Source: Shimia sp.
Lineage (GTDB): Bacteria; Pseudomonadota; Alphaproteobacteria; Rhodobacterales; Rhodobacteraceae
Assembly: GCA_024224295.1 (NCBI GenBank)
Contig: JAAENN010000282.1
Coordinates: 62,001 to 126,000, forward strand
DNA length: 64,000 bases
Direction of reading: 5' to 3'
In this document: positions 8,859 through 17,877 of the stretch, one piece after another
Layout: each line of letters opens with the position of its first letter
Position numbering within the stretch: position 1 is the stretch's first letter
The notes under the pieces: generated by a model
The model's database searches: none
What the model was told of the DNA's origin: nothing
Seen by the model: the letters and a program-made list of their open reading frames with translations, nothing else
Translations under genes and position numbers: made by a program

Positions 8859-10013
8859 ATGACCGCCTCGACCCCCGATCACCCGACCGCCTGCCTCGCT
8901 CTTGCTGACGGCACCCTGTTTTACGGACGTGGCTTTGGCGCCACCGGCGAAACAGTGGCGGAGCTCTGCTTTAACACCGCCATGACCGGTTACCAGGAAA
9001 TCATGACCGACCCGTCTTACGCCGGCCAAGTCGTGACCTTCACTTTCCCCCACATCGGCAACACCGGTGTAAACCCGGAAGATGACGAAACCGCCGATCC
9101 GGTGGCTGAGGGTATGGTTGTAAAATGGGATCCGACAGAGCCGTCCAACTGGCGCTCTGTAAGCACCCTGTCTGACTGGCTTGCCTCCCGGAACCGTATC
9201 GCCATTGGTGGCATCGATACCCGCCGTCTGACCCGCGCGATCCGCCAGCAAGGCGCGCCGCACGTGGCACTGGCTCACAACCCGGATGGTGAGTTTGACA
9301 CCGAGGCGCTTGTGGGCAAAGCCCGCGCCTTCTCTGGTCTGGAAGGTCTGGATCTGGCCAAAAAAGTCACCTGCGCGCAAAGCTACCACTGGAACGAAAT
9401 GCGGTGGGCTTGGCCGGATGGCTACCCAAAGCTGACCGAGCCAAAGCACAAGGTTGTGGCCGTCGACTTCGGCGCCAAGCGCAACATCCTGCGCTGCTTG
9501 GCTTCTGTGGGCTGTGACGTGACTGTCCTGCCAGCCACCGCCACCGCCGAAGAGGTACTCGCGCACAATCCGGATGGCGTCTTCTTGTCCAACGGACCAG
9601 GCGACCCGGCCGCAACCGGCGAATACGCCGTACCAATGATCCAAGATGTGCTGAAAGCCGACATTCCGGTGTTTGGCATCTGCCTTGGCCACCAGATGCT
9701 GGCGCTGGCGCTGGGTGCAAAGACCGTGAAAATGAACCACGGCCACCACGGCGCGAACCATCCGGTGAAAGACCATGACACCGGCAAGGTGGAAATCACC
9801 TCGATGAACCACGGCTTCGCGGTGGATGCGCAGACCCTGCCTGACGGTGTGGTCGAATCCCACGTGTCCCTGTTTGACGGCTCCAACTGTGGCATCCGTC
9901 TTGCGGACCGCCCGGTGTTCTCCGTGCAGCACCACCCGGAGGCCTCCCCGGGTCCACAAGACAGCTTTTACCTGTTTGAAAACTTTGCCGCTGCCATGAC
10001 CGCACGCGCCTGA
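8859..10013 (+). CDS. carA: Carbamoyl-phosphate synthase small (glutaminase) subunit
   Basis: Hydrolyses glutamine to supply ammonia to CarB for carbamoyl phosphate, the precursor of arginine and pyrimidines. The 384-residue protein has the N-terminal CarA domain (FYGRGFGATGE, NTAMTGYQEI, DPSYAGQ) and a C-terminal class I glutaminase domain with the nucleophile in FGICLGHQM and the HHPEASPGP histidine/glutamate motif. The ATG at 8859 has CCGGAG 8 bases upstream; a TTG at 8838 is less likely. carB is not beside it in this window, so the two subunits are encoded apart. A stable hairpin follows the stop. Confidence 0.96.
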   Translation: MTASTPDHPTACLALADGTLFYGRGFGATGETVAELCFNTAMTGYQEIMTDPSYAGQVVTFTFPHIGNTGVNPEDDETADPVAEGMVVKWDPTEPSNWRSVSTLSDWLASRNRIAIGGIDTRRLTRAIRQQGAPHVALAHNPDGEFDTEALVGKARAFSGLEGLDLAKKVTCAQSYHWNEMRWAWPDGYPKLTEPKHKVVAVDFGAKRNILRCLASVGCDVTVLPATATAEEVLAHNPDGVFLSNGPGDPAATGEYAVPMIQDVLKADIPVFGICLGHQMLALALGAKTVKMNHGHHGANHPVKDHDTGKVEITSMNHGFAVDAQTLPDGVVESHVSLFDGSNCGIRLADRPVFSVQHHPEASPGPQDSFYLFENFAAAMTARA

Positions 10014-10034
10014 GCAACAGGTCCGGAAATCCCG

Positions 10035-10061
10035 ACGTATGGCGACGCACCCGCCATACGT
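10035..10061 (+). terminator. Hairpin after carA
   Basis: ACGTATGGCG and CGCCATACGT form a perfect 10-base-pair stem around a 7-base loop. There is no real T run, so it is either a weak terminator or a transcript-end stabiliser. Its last base is the first base of the CtrA-type site that follows. Confidence 0.55.
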
Positions 10062-10077
10062 TAACTTTGCATTAACC
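10061..10077 (+). promoter_or_regulatory. CtrA-type binding site upstream of the glycosyltransferase
   Basis: TTAACTTTGCATTAACC is a perfect match to the full alphaproteobacterial CtrA site TTAA-N7-TTAA with the extra C. It lies 47 bases before the preferred ATG of the glycosyltransferase gene, a normal position for control of that promoter. In Rhodobacteraceae CtrA controls motility, surface and c-di-GMP genes. Binding itself is inference. Confidence 0.55.
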
Positions 10078-10123
10078 ATACGCGCGCAACCTGTAACGCA
10101 CTCCTTGCTTGCTGGTGAACGCG

Positions 10124-12073
10124 ATGAACGGCCCACAACTGCAAAGACACCCCAAACGCACCAAACAAAAACACGTTGCCCGACTGTCTTTTGCCCGCAC
10201 GCTGATTGAACGCAATCTCGTGACCCCATGGCAGCTGTTCTGGGCCCTTCAGCGGCAATCCCATTGGGACGCGCATCTGTCAGAGATCTTAAAGGCCCGC
10301 GATTGGGTCTCAGCTCAGGACTTGCACACGTTACAAGCCCAGACACAGGATTTGCGGCAAGTCGACCTGACCCGCACCCCACCATCGCACGAAGCCGCAG
10401 ATCTCTTACCGCCTAAGTTTTGCTTGAAACACAACGTGGTCCCTTGGACGCGGATCGGCAAAACTGTCATACTCGTCACCGGCAGACCCCACAATTTAGC
10501 AACGTTGCGCGCTGCTTTACCTCCGCACTTGCAGGACGCTCTCTTCGCGCTCAGCGCAGAGCACGCCATAGAAGAATACGTTACCCTGCATCACCGGCGG
10601 TCCTTGACCAACGCCGCCGAAAAGGCCGTAGAACGGCATGAGAGCTGTCGCAGCTTTGATTTTGCTCAATCCTTGGGTATGGGACTGTCAATTGGAGTTG
10701 CCTGCTTTCTGATGCTTATGGCAATTCCGATCCCCCATCTCGGCCTCTACATTCTATCGATCTGGACCGTTGCAACTCTGCTGGCAACAACCGGCCTGCG
10801 GTGCGTCGCACTTGCATGTCACTTCCGCCCCACCAGCAGAGCGCCACCAACGCCTGGTTTGATATGGTCCAACAGCACTCAATTGGTGCTGCCAGCCCAT
10901 CTCACCCGCAAAGGCAGGCGTGCACGCCTGCCCCGTATTTCAATGCTGGTGCCACTTTACAAAGAAACAGCAATTGCCTCGGCCCTGATTACCCGATTAA
11001 CACGACTCTCTTACCCACAGGCTCTATTGGATGTTGTGCTGGTTCTTGAGGAGAAGGATCACCTCACCCGCGACACGCTGTCCCGCTCGCGATTGCCCCG
11101 CTGGATGCACGTGGTCGAGGTTCCCAGCGGATCCGGCATCACAACCAAACCCCGCGCCCTGAACTATGCCCTGCCTTTTTGCCGTGGCGACATTATCGGC
11201 ATATGGGATGCAGAAGACGCACCAGCACCGGACCAATTGGAACATGTCGCCCACCATTTTGCACACGCTCCGCCGGAGGTCGCTTGCCTGCAAGGCGTCT
11301 TGGACTACTACAACCCCTACACCAACTGGCTATCACGTTGTTTTGCCATCGAATATGCCGCGTGGTTTCGCCTTTTGCTCCCCGCACTCCGGCGACTTGG
11401 CTTTGCGATTCCATTGGGCGGCACCACGCTTTTCCTACGGCGCAACGTGATCGAAAAGGTTGGCGGCTGGGACAGTCACAACGTCACCGAAGACGCCGAT
11501 TTAGGTATGCGACTGGCCCGCCGCGGATACCGTACCGAGCTGATCCCCACAGTGACCTACGAGGAGGCAAACTGCCAAATGATCGCCTGGGTGCGGCAAA
11601 GATCCCGGTGGCTGAAAGGCTACATGGCCACTTATCTGGTTCATATGCGCAGCCCACGGCGCCTTCTGAAAGAACTGGGGGCCCGGCAGTTTATCGGGTT
11701 TCAGCTCTTGTTCCTTTGCACCATTAGCCAGTTTCTGCTGGCACCTTTTCTTTGGTGGTTATGGGGCGCCGCCCTTGGACTCCCACACCCTCTGTCAGAT
11801 AAGGTCCATTCCGATTTTCTTATTATGCTAACAGCCACGCTGGTGCTCGCCGGATCCGTGAATGGCGCGATCTGGATTGTTGCCGTACACCAAACCAACC
11901 GCCCGCGTCTCTATCCATGGATCCCATCCATGCTGCTCTATTTTCCGCTGGCAACACTAGCAGCTTACAAAGGGCTACTGGAAATCGTCATGGCGCCGTT
12001 TTACTGGGACAAAACCACTCACGGGAAAACCACAGAGGCCACAGACCACAGCCTCTCTTCCGCAAAACACTAA
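10124..12073 (+). CDS. Membrane family 2 glycosyltransferase with N-terminal GspE-N/MshEN-like domain
   Basis: A 649-residue processive-type GT2. Residues about 20-160 look like a GspE N-terminal/MshEN domain (two leucine-spaced repeats near 22-45 and 51-73). Two membrane helices lie at about 185-232, a GT-A domain at about 270-500 and further helices to the end. Catalytic motifs are present: LVPLYKE at about 275, WDAED at 361-365, GGTTLFLRR, TEDAD at 455-459 and QRSRW at 492-496. Such proteins polymerise and export glucans or other beta-linked polysaccharides. MshEN domains can bind c-di-GMP, but here the R-L-G of the repeat is not kept (S-F-A instead), so binding is doubtful. In-frame TTG and GTG codons lie just upstream of the ATG chosen. 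The polymer is unknown. Confidence 0.8.
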   Translation: MNGPQLQRHPKRTKQKHVARLSFARTLIERNLVTPWQLFWALQRQSHWDAHLSEILKARDWVSAQDLHTLQAQTQDLRQVDLTRTPPSHEAADLLPPKFCLKHNVVPWTRIGKTVILVTGRPHNLATLRAALPPHLQDALFALSAEHAIEEYVTLHHRRSLTNAAEKAVERHESCRSFDFAQSLGMGLSIGVACFLMLMAIPIPHLGLYILSIWTVATLLATTGLRCVALACHFRPTSRAPPTPGLIWSNSTQLVLPAHLTRKGRRARLPRISMLVPLYKETAIASALITRLTRLSYPQALLDVVLVLEEKDHLTRDTLSRSRLPRWMHVVEVPSGSGITTKPRALNYALPFCRGDIIGIWDAEDAPAPDQLEHVAHHFAHAPPEVACLQGVLDYYNPYTNWLSRCFAIEYAAWFRLLLPALRRLGFAIPLGGTTLFLRRNVIEKVGGWDSHNVTEDADLGMRLARRGYRTELIPTVTYEEANCQMIAWVRQRSRWLKGYMATYLVHMRSPRRLLKELGARQFIGFQLLFLCTISQFLLAPFLWWLWGAALGLPHPLSDKVHSDFLIMLTATLVLAGSVNGAIWIVAVHQTNRPRLYPWIPSMLLYFPLATLAAYKGLLEIVMAPFYWDKTTHGKTTEATDHSLSSAKH

Positions 12074-12080
12074 CAGCAGG

Positions 12081-12719
12081 CTACTCAGAGTTCTCTTGCT
12101 TCAGGCGGGTCACAAACGCCGTGGAAATATGCGCCCGCAACGCCGCATCCGCAGCCGCACCGTCCCGCGCGGCAATCGCATCCACAATGGCTTGGTGCTC
12201 CACCAGGGTATCTTCGCCACGACCTTCCACCGCAATCGACGTGGTCGCCATAAGCGCCATTGACCGGTGCACCAGATCAAGTTGCTGCATCAAATAGCGG
12301 TTATGACTCGCCAGGTGGATCTGCTTATGAAACCGACGGTTGGACCGCGCCAAAGCCGATGGATCATCCACCCGCGCCTTATCCGCAACCACCATATCCT
12401 GCAAAACTTTGACCTCTTCGGTGGTGGCATGATGCGCCGCCAACCGTGCCGCCAAACCTTCCAGTTCGCCACGCACCACATACAGTTCCGCCATCTGGTT
12501 GTGATCCAGTGAGTTCACAATCAGGCTGCGCCCGTCCCGCGCCAGAAGCGATTGCGTCTCCAAGCGTTGTAACGCTTCTCGCACAGGGGTGCGCGACATG
12601 CCAAATTTCTCTGCCAAATCGCTCTCAACCAAACGGTCCCCCGGTTTATACACCCCTACATCAATCGCTTCCAAAATCAGCGTATAGGCGTCTTTGTTCG
12701 GGCGTGTCGTCTGCGACAT
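12081..12719 (-). CDS. GntR-family (FadR/FCD) transcriptional regulator
   Basis: A 212-residue regulator. The winged helix is at residues about 10-75 (KPGDRLVESDLAEKFGMSRTPVREALQRLE is the family hallmark) and an FCD ligand-binding domain covers about 85-205, with the Asp/His residues that usually bind a metal and a carboxylate ligand (RFHKQIHLASHN). It is convergent with the glycosyltransferase and diverges from the nucleotidase; the target is not evident. Members often control organic acid or amino acid catabolism. Confidence 0.88.
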   Translation of the reverse strand: MSQTTRPNKDAYTLILEAIDVGVYKPGDRLVESDLAEKFGMSRTPVREALQRLETQSLLARDGRSLIVNSLDHNQMAELYVVRGELEGLAARLAAHHATTEEVKVLQDMVVADKARVDDPSALARSNRRFHKQIHLASHNRYLMQQLDLVHRSMALMATTSIAVEGRGEDTLVEHQAIVDAIAARDGAAADAALRAHISTAFVTRLKQENSE

Positions 12720-12844
12720 GTGGCGCGATCCTTTCTTGCAACATTGGTCAGACTACGCACTGCGCCCAGTGATGCAACCCCAACGGATCGTCTCCCGCTG
12801 TTTTCCCCGTTGCGCCACCTCCTTGTGCCGCGTATCACGGCTTC

Positions 12845-13489
12845 ATGCCAAAGCAGTCTTTCTCACATGTCTCCACCTGGGTGTTCGATCTCGACAACAC
12901 CCTCTACCCACCTGAATGCCGTCTGTTTGATCAGATCGAAGTGAAGATGACGGAGTATGTGATGAACGCCCTAGGTGTGGACCGCCCCAAGGCGGACCAG
13001 TTGCGCCACGAGTATTGGGCCCAGTACGGCACAACGCTCACCGGGCTAATGCGCGAACACGATGTCGATCCGGCACCGTATCTGATTGATGTGCACGATA
13101 TCTCGCTCGACCACATGCAGGTCGACCACATGCTGGCGCAATACATCAAAGAGCTGCCCGGCCGCCGCATTGTTTACACCAACGGCACCGCGCCTTATGC
13201 CGAACGCGTGCTGGCCTCTCGCGGGTTGGATGGCCTGTTCGATGCGATTTACGGTGTGGAACACGCCAATTTCCTACCCAAGCCGGAGCGTGCAGCCTTC
13301 GAAACCATCTTTGAGAAAGACGGCGTGAACACCAAAACTGCGGCCATGTTCGAAGACGACGCCCGCAACCTGCAAGCCCCGCACGACATGGGCATGCGCA
13401 CTGTGCACGTCGCGCCCGAAGCGCTGGATCATGACCACATCCACTTCCACACCGATGACTTGCCGTCCTTCCTCTCAAAGCTAAGCTAA
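12845..13489 (+). CDS. HAD-superfamily pyrimidine 5'-nucleotidase (Sdt1-like)
   Basis: A 214-residue phosphatase that should dephosphorylate pyrimidine nucleotides or a related metabolite. The HAD motif I is VFDLDNTLYPPE near residue 13, typical of the pyrimidine 5'-nucleotidase subgroup. Motif II threonine is in VYTNGTA at about 113, the motif III lysine in LPKPE and motif IV in MFEDDARNL. It diverges from the GntR gene with 125 bases between them. Substrate preference cannot be read from sequence. Confidence 0.85.
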   Translation: MPKQSFSHVSTWVFDLDNTLYPPECRLFDQIEVKMTEYVMNALGVDRPKADQLRHEYWAQYGTTLTGLMREHDVDPAPYLIDVHDISLDHMQVDHMLAQYIKELPGRRIVYTNGTAPYAERVLASRGLDGLFDAIYGVEHANFLPKPERAAFETIFEKDGVNTKTAAMFEDDARNLQAPHDMGMRTVHVAPEALDHDHIHFHTDDLPSFLSKLS

Positions 13490-13704
13490 AAGTCGGGTCG
13501 GGCATCTGGTCGCACTGCGACAACCTGCCAGTTTTAAAGATGCGGCGCAGATGCATATCTGTCTCACGCGACAGGAGAGCCTTTCCGGCAGGTCTGAAAG
13601 ATCGGGGGAGCGCGGCAGTGTCGTGTCCCACAGTGCTATCTATTAGCGTCATCCTCCCTGTTCCCCGCCCTTCACCAGCGCGGGCCCTGTAAAGGACTGC
13701 CATT
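13490..13704. other. Intergenic stretch, nothing identified
   Basis: A 215-base gap between the nucleotidase and a small membrane protein gene. I see no coding region or stable hairpin with a T run. It presumably carries the promoter of the following genes. Confidence 0.4.
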
Positions 13705-13911
13705 ATGAGCCTCGCCTCTGCGTCTGACATTTCCACCCCAAAAACCAAAACCAAATTGGACCCGGCCACCTGGGTTTGGGCCGGCATCGCCCTGCTGGTC
13801 GCGCTCTGGGGCACCTCGATTGCCATGTTTGGAGTCCCCGGCTTGTACATGCCTGCCGTGGCCTTGGTCCCGGTGATCTACCTCGCTCTAATCCTGATTT
13901 CGCGAGGGTGA
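13705..13911 (+). CDS. Small two-helix membrane protein of unknown function
   Basis: A 68-residue product with an AAAGGACT ribosome site. After a polar N-terminus (SASDISTPKTKTKLDP) there are two hydrophobic segments at about residues 27-44 and 48-66 separated by a short Gly/Pro turn. Not recognised as a named family. It lies 61 bases ahead of the ubiquinone-type hydroxylase gene and could be co-transcribed with it. Confidence 0.6.
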   Translation: MSLASASDISTPKTKTKLDPATWVWAGIALLVALWGTSIAMFGVPGLYMPAVALVPVIYLALILISRG

Positions 13912-13972
13912 CATTTCATCCCCTTGGAACCGGTCTACACCAAGCGTAAGGTGCCGCGCAGGAGGCATTGCC

Positions 13973-15175
13973 ATGACTGAGACGACCCAAGTGGACATCC
14001 TGATTTCCGGCGGCGGCATAGCCGGATTGACTGCTGCCGCTGCCTTTGGCACTGCTGGATTTTCTGTGCAATGCGTCGACCCTACGCCCCCCGTGACCGA
14101 GCGGGACGCCGCCGGAGCCGACATGCGCACAACGGCCTTCCTGCAACCGGCCCGCGCGTTGCTCGAAGAGGCTGGCCTCTGGCAACGCCTCGATGCCCAC
14201 GCCGCCCCGCTGCAAATCATGCGCATCGTGGACGCAGGCGGCGAAGTGGCAGAACCCCGCATCGTGAAAAACTTTGACGCCTCCGACATTTCGGATCAGC
14301 CCTTTGGCTGGAATCTACCGAACTGGCTGCTACGCCGCGAGATGATCGCCCGACTGGAAGACCTGCCCAACGTCGATCTGCGCATGGGTTGTGGCACCAC
14401 CACACTCTTCACCCGCACACATGAGGCCCGCGTGGGCCTGTCCGATGGCAGTCAAACCCGCGCCCGTCTGGTGATTGCCGCCGATGGCCGCAACTCCCCG
14501 ATGCGCGAAGCCGCGGGCATCGGCACCAAGACCACCCGCTACGGTCAAAAAGCTCTGGCACTCGCGGTGACCCATCCGATCCCGCACGCCAACGTCTCCA
14601 CCGAAATTCACCGCTCCGGCGGGCCTTTCACGCTGGTGCCACTACCAGATCACAACGGCATGCCATCTTCCGCGCTGGTCTGGATGGAACGTGGCCCCCG
14701 TGCACAAGAACTCTTCGCGATGGAGAAGGCTGATTTTGAGGCAGAAATGACAGAGCGCAGCTGCGCCCTCTTTGGCCCGCTGACTCTGGCATCCAACCGC
14801 ACCATCTGGCCTATCATCTCGCAATCTGCTGACCGGCTCTACAGCCAGCGCCTCGCGCTGGTCGCCGAGGCCGCTCACGTCGTTCCCCCAATTGGTGCAC
14901 AGGGTCTCAACATGAGTTTGGGTGACATGCGCGTCCTACTGGAACTAGCCAAGGCCGACCCCGCTGATTTGGGCAGCGAACGTATGCTGGAACGCTACCA
15001 CCGCAAACGTTTCACCGAAGTCAAACTGCGCGTCAAAGGCATCGACTTACTTAACCGCGCGTCCATGGCCGAGGCCCAACCGCTGCGCAACGCCCGTGCG
15101 CTTGGTCTGAACGCGCTCTATTCACTCTCACCAGTGCGCAAGACCCTGATGCAAATGGGCCTGGGCGTGCGCTAA
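13973..15175 (+). CDS. FAD-dependent hydroxylase of the UbiH/Coq6 family
   Basis: A 400-residue aromatic-ring hydroxylase. The FAD-binding GxGxxG is in ILISGGGIAGLTAAAA (residues about 9-24), the middle motif is VIAADGRNS at about 164-172, and the late FAD motif reads VAEAAHVVPPIGAQGLNMSLGD, close to the UbiH/UbiF family consensus though with Glu-Ala where Gly-Asp is usual. It most likely hydroxylates a polyprenyl phenol in ubiquinone synthesis at the inner membrane. CAGGAGG precedes the ATG. Which ring position it hydroxylates cannot be told here. Confidence 0.85.
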   Translation: MTETTQVDILISGGGIAGLTAAAAFGTAGFSVQCVDPTPPVTERDAAGADMRTTAFLQPARALLEEAGLWQRLDAHAAPLQIMRIVDAGGEVAEPRIVKNFDASDISDQPFGWNLPNWLLRREMIARLEDLPNVDLRMGCGTTTLFTRTHEARVGLSDGSQTRARLVIAADGRNSPMREAAGIGTKTTRYGQKALALAVTHPIPHANVSTEIHRSGGPFTLVPLPDHNGMPSSALVWMERGPRAQELFAMEKADFEAEMTERSCALFGPLTLASNRTIWPIISQSADRLYSQRLALVAEAAHVVPPIGAQGLNMSLGDMRVLLELAKADPADLGSERMLERYHRKRFTEVKLRVKGIDLLNRASMAEAQPLRNARALGLNALYSLSPVRKTLMQMGLGVR

Positions 15176-15178
15176 CAA

Positions 15179-15877
15179 ATGCGCACCCTCCAAACGTTTG
15201 CCACTAACCATTGGCAGCTGCTGTGCTTAACACTGCTGATCACGCTCCTTTGGAACACCAATGTGCTGTTGCCGCTGCGCATCCTCACGGTATTCCTACA
15301 TGAGCTGTCCCATGCCCTTGCCGCGATCGTAACTGGCGGCAAAGTCCTCAGGCTCTCGATCAGTCCAAACGAAGGCGGTCTCGTCACCACGCGTGGTGGC
15401 AGCCCGTTCTGGATCACCTCCGCCGGATACCTTGGTTCTCTATTGATCGGCGCCTTACTTTTTGTTCTGGCGCTGCGGACCAATTGGGACCGGGCCATCC
15501 TCGCGATGTTTGGGATACTCACGCTCTTGGTGGCCGCATTCTATGTCCGAGACCTCTTTGCCTTTGGCTTCACGCTCGCAACGGGCGCAGCCATGCTATT
15601 GTCCAGCCGCTTCCTCAGCGTCGAGATCAACGACATGATCCTGCGCACCATCGGCGTTAGCAGCATGATCTACGCACCTCTCGACATTTTTGACGACACC
15701 ATCCGTCGCGCCCACTTGCGGTCTGACGCCCGCATTCTGGCCGAACAGGTTGGCGGCTCGACTATGCTCTGGGGTGGGCTCTGGTTGCTGATCAGCGTTG
15801 CGGTGATCGCCATAACCTTACGCTACGGATTGCCGCAAAACAGCAACATCACTCTGCCCCGCCAAGGAAAGACTTAG
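15179..15877 (+). CDS. M50B-like membrane metallopeptidase
   Basis: A 232-residue membrane protein with about six hydrophobic segments. The first carries the zinc motif HELSH (residues about 41-45, within FLHELSHALAAIVTGG), as in M50B-like site-2-protease relatives found in actinobacteria and alphaproteobacteria. It begins 3 bases after the UbiH-type gene, so the two are probably one transcript. The substrate is unknown, and some members may not be proteolytic. Confidence 0.75.
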   Translation: MRTLQTFATNHWQLLCLTLLITLLWNTNVLLPLRILTVFLHELSHALAAIVTGGKVLRLSISPNEGGLVTTRGGSPFWITSAGYLGSLLIGALLFVLALRTNWDRAILAMFGILTLLVAAFYVRDLFAFGFTLATGAAMLLSSRFLSVEINDMILRTIGVSSMIYAPLDIFDDTIRRAHLRSDARILAEQVGGSTMLWGGLWLLISVAVIAITLRYGLPQNSNITLPRQGKT

Positions 15878-15965
15878 ACTGCATGCGGCTATTTCCGCAA
15901 AGCAACCACCTGAATGAAGCGGAGACAGCGCCAAAAACGCCACCTCCGCAATACTGTCGTAATAC

Positions 15966-15984
15966 CGACGCCATACAGGCGTCG
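15966..15984. terminator. Hairpin between convergent genes
   Basis: CGACGCC and GGCGTCG form a perfect 7-base-pair stem around ATACA, placed just beyond the end of the M50 gene and before the stop of the convergent transsulfuration gene. No strong T run follows; it may act with other short stems in the same gap. Confidence 0.4.
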
Positions 15985-15996
15985 AATTAGCTGCCG

Positions 15997-17142
15997 CTAC
16001 TGCCCCAAAGCCTGCCCCAGATCCGCGATCAAATCGTGGGCATTTTCCACCCCAACAGAGATCCGCAACAGCGTTTCCGGAATACCAGTGTGTGGCTCAA
16101 TTGTGTGGCGATGTTCCACGAGGCTTTCAACCCCACCCAGCGATGTGGCACGGTGAAAAAGCTGCAACTTTCCAGCCACTTGCAGCGCTTTTTCTTTGTC
16201 GCCTTTAACAAGGAACGACATCAAAAAACCCGCCCCACCCGGCATCTGTGCCTTCGCCAATTCATGTTGCGGATGACTTTCCAAGCCGGGAAACAGCACG
16301 CTATCCACCTTTGGATGATCTTCCAGAAAGCGCGCTATTTTCATGGCGTTATCCACCATGCGTTCCACCCTCAACGCCATCGTGCGCATCCCACGCAACA
16401 ACAGCCAAGCCTCAAAAGGCCCGATCACAGCCCCCGCGCTTGCACGGTCCACTTCGATCTCTTCCCAGACCGGCGTAACCTCCTTGGTCACCAAAACACC
16501 ACCCAGTACATCCGAATGCCCGTTGATCACTTTAGTAGTGGAGTGCATCACGATATCTGCACCCAATTTCAACGGGTTGGTCAGGATCGCTGAGGCCGCC
16601 GTACTGTCCACTGCCAAGAGCGCGCCACAGCTTTCTGCCGCTTGCTTGGCCGCCGCGACATTGGTCACCTTCAGCCATGGATTGGACGGCGTCTCCACCC
16701 AAACCACATTGGCTGGTCCTTTTGCGCAAACTTCGGCTAAAGCCTCAGTGTCACTTGCGTCCACTTCATCGATAACAATCTGACGACGCTCACAAAACTC
16801 CCGGATCCACTTGGTGGTGTTCCAGTAAATCCCGTTTTGTACAATAACCCGGCCTCCGGTTGGCACGGTCCGGAACAACGCGGCAATTGCCGCCATGCCA
16901 GAGGGAAACAACAGCGCCGCTGCGCCACCTTCCAACTGCGCCAAAACCGCCTCGGCCTGTCGCGCCACATCATTGTGCGGTCTTGCATAAATGTTGTTTT
17001 CGTTCAAAGGGTTGTAATTCTCATCCCGCGCAAAGGTAGTCGCCGGCTGGATCGGCGGCACCACTCCTCCGCTTTGCGGATCAATCGCCCCGCCAGCCTG
17101 TGCCAACAATGTCTCCGGCAACATCTCTTTCAAATCCATCAT
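15997..17142 (-). CDS. PLP-dependent transsulfuration enzyme (cystathionine gamma-synthase/lyase family)
   Basis: A 381-residue Cys/Met-metabolism PLP enzyme. The N-terminal YARPHND motif supplies the neighbouring-subunit phosphate contact and the PLP lysine sits in MHSTTKVINGHSD. The SLGGVESLVEHRH block near the C-terminus is typical of the family. Reactions could be gamma-replacement or gamma-elimination on homoserine esters or cystathionine; the family subtype is not settled by sequence alone. I start at the ATG at 17142 with AAGGGGAAG upstream rather than a codon at 17184. Confidence 0.88.
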   Translation of the reverse strand: MMDLKEMLPETLLAQAGGAIDPQSGGVVPPIQPATTFARDENYNPLNENNIYARPHNDVARQAEAVLAQLEGGAAALLFPSGMAAIAALFRTVPTGGRVIVQNGIYWNTTKWIREFCERRQIVIDEVDASDTEALAEVCAKGPANVVWVETPSNPWLKVTNVAAAKQAAESCGALLAVDSTAASAILTNPLKLGADIVMHSTTKVINGHSDVLGGVLVTKEVTPVWEEIEVDRASAGAVIGPFEAWLLLRGMRTMALRVERMVDNAMKIARFLEDHPKVDSVLFPGLESHPQHELAKAQMPGGAGFLMSFLVKGDKEKALQVAGKLQLFHRATSLGGVESLVEHRHTIEPHTGIPETLLRISVGVENAHDLIADLGQALGQ

Positions 17143-17225
17143 CTTCCCCTTCGCGTCATTGCGCGCACAAGACCGCAGCCTCACGGAACTTGCAACCCCA
17201 GCGCTTGCCCGTGTAGGAGGTCTTC

Positions 17226-17774
17226 ATGACCCGCGTGATACTCTTCAACAAACCCTTCGATGTGCTGTCGCAATTCACCGACAAAGGCTTGGAGGGCAGC
17301 AAACGCCGCACCCTGTCGGATTTCATTGACGCGCCAAAAGTCTATCCAGCTGGCCGTCTGGACCGCGACAGCGAAGGCTTGATGGTGCTCACAGACGACG
17401 GCAAATTACAGGCCCGCGTTGCTGATCCGCGTCATAAAATGGCTAAAACCTATTGGGTGCAGGTCGAAGGCACGCCTGACGACGCAGCGCTGGAAGCCTT
17501 ACGCAAAGGCGTGAAGCTGAAAGACGGCCTGACCAAGCCCTCCAAGGTGCAAGTCATTGACGAACCAAAAGATCTTTGGCCGCGCACCCCGCCAATCCGC
17601 GTGCGGAAATCGATCCCGGACACTTGGATATCCCTCACAATTCGCGAAGGCCGCAACCGTCAAGTGCGCCGCATGACCGCCGCCGTTGGTCACCCCACCT
17701 TGCGACTTATTCGGGCACAGATTGGGGATTGGCACTTGGAAGGATTGGAAAGTGGCGCTTGGCGAGACGTCTAG
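17226..17774 (+). CDS. rluE: 23S rRNA pseudouridine synthase, RluE-like
   Basis: A 182-residue RsuA/RluB/E/F-family pseudouridine synthase. The catalytic aspartate is in [17 protein letters not shown] (residues about 43-59), followed by [11 protein letters not shown] and the [24 protein letters not shown] block. It lacks an S4 domain, as RluE does, and its length fits RluE. In E. coli RluE modifies 23S rRNA position 2457. A strong AGGAGG precedes the ATG. Confidence 0.85.
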   Translation: MTRVILFNKPFDVLSQFTDKGLEGSKRRTLSDFIDAPKVYPAGRLDRDSEGLMVLTDDGKLQARVADPRHKMAKTYWVQVEGTPDDAALEALRKGVKLKDGLTKPSKVQVIDEPKDLWPRTPPIRVRKSIPDTWISLTIREGRNRQVRRMTAAVGHPTLRLIRAQIGDWHLEGLESGAWRDV

Positions 17775-17792
17775 CTCATCAATCGCTTTTCC

Positions 17793-17801
17793 TGTGGATA
17801 A
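17793..17801 (-). promoter_or_regulatory. DnaA-box match upstream of mipZ
   Basis: TGTGGATAA is the exact complement of the DnaA box TTATCCACA. It lies 77 bases before the mipZ ATG. One such 9-mer is expected by chance roughly every other window of this size, so this is only a candidate link between replication initiation and division-site control. Confidence 0.25.
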
Positions 17802-17877
17802 TCACAACATATAGTGGACACCAACAAACCCGCGCCGTAAGAGCCGCGGCACTGAAACACGAGCAGGGACAACGGGC

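Noticed and set aside
8766-10385. A long open frame of 539 codons on the minus strand
   Set aside because: It runs antisense to carA and into the start of the glycosyltransferase. Its product is low-complexity with no known motif, as expected for the complement of a GC-rich gene.
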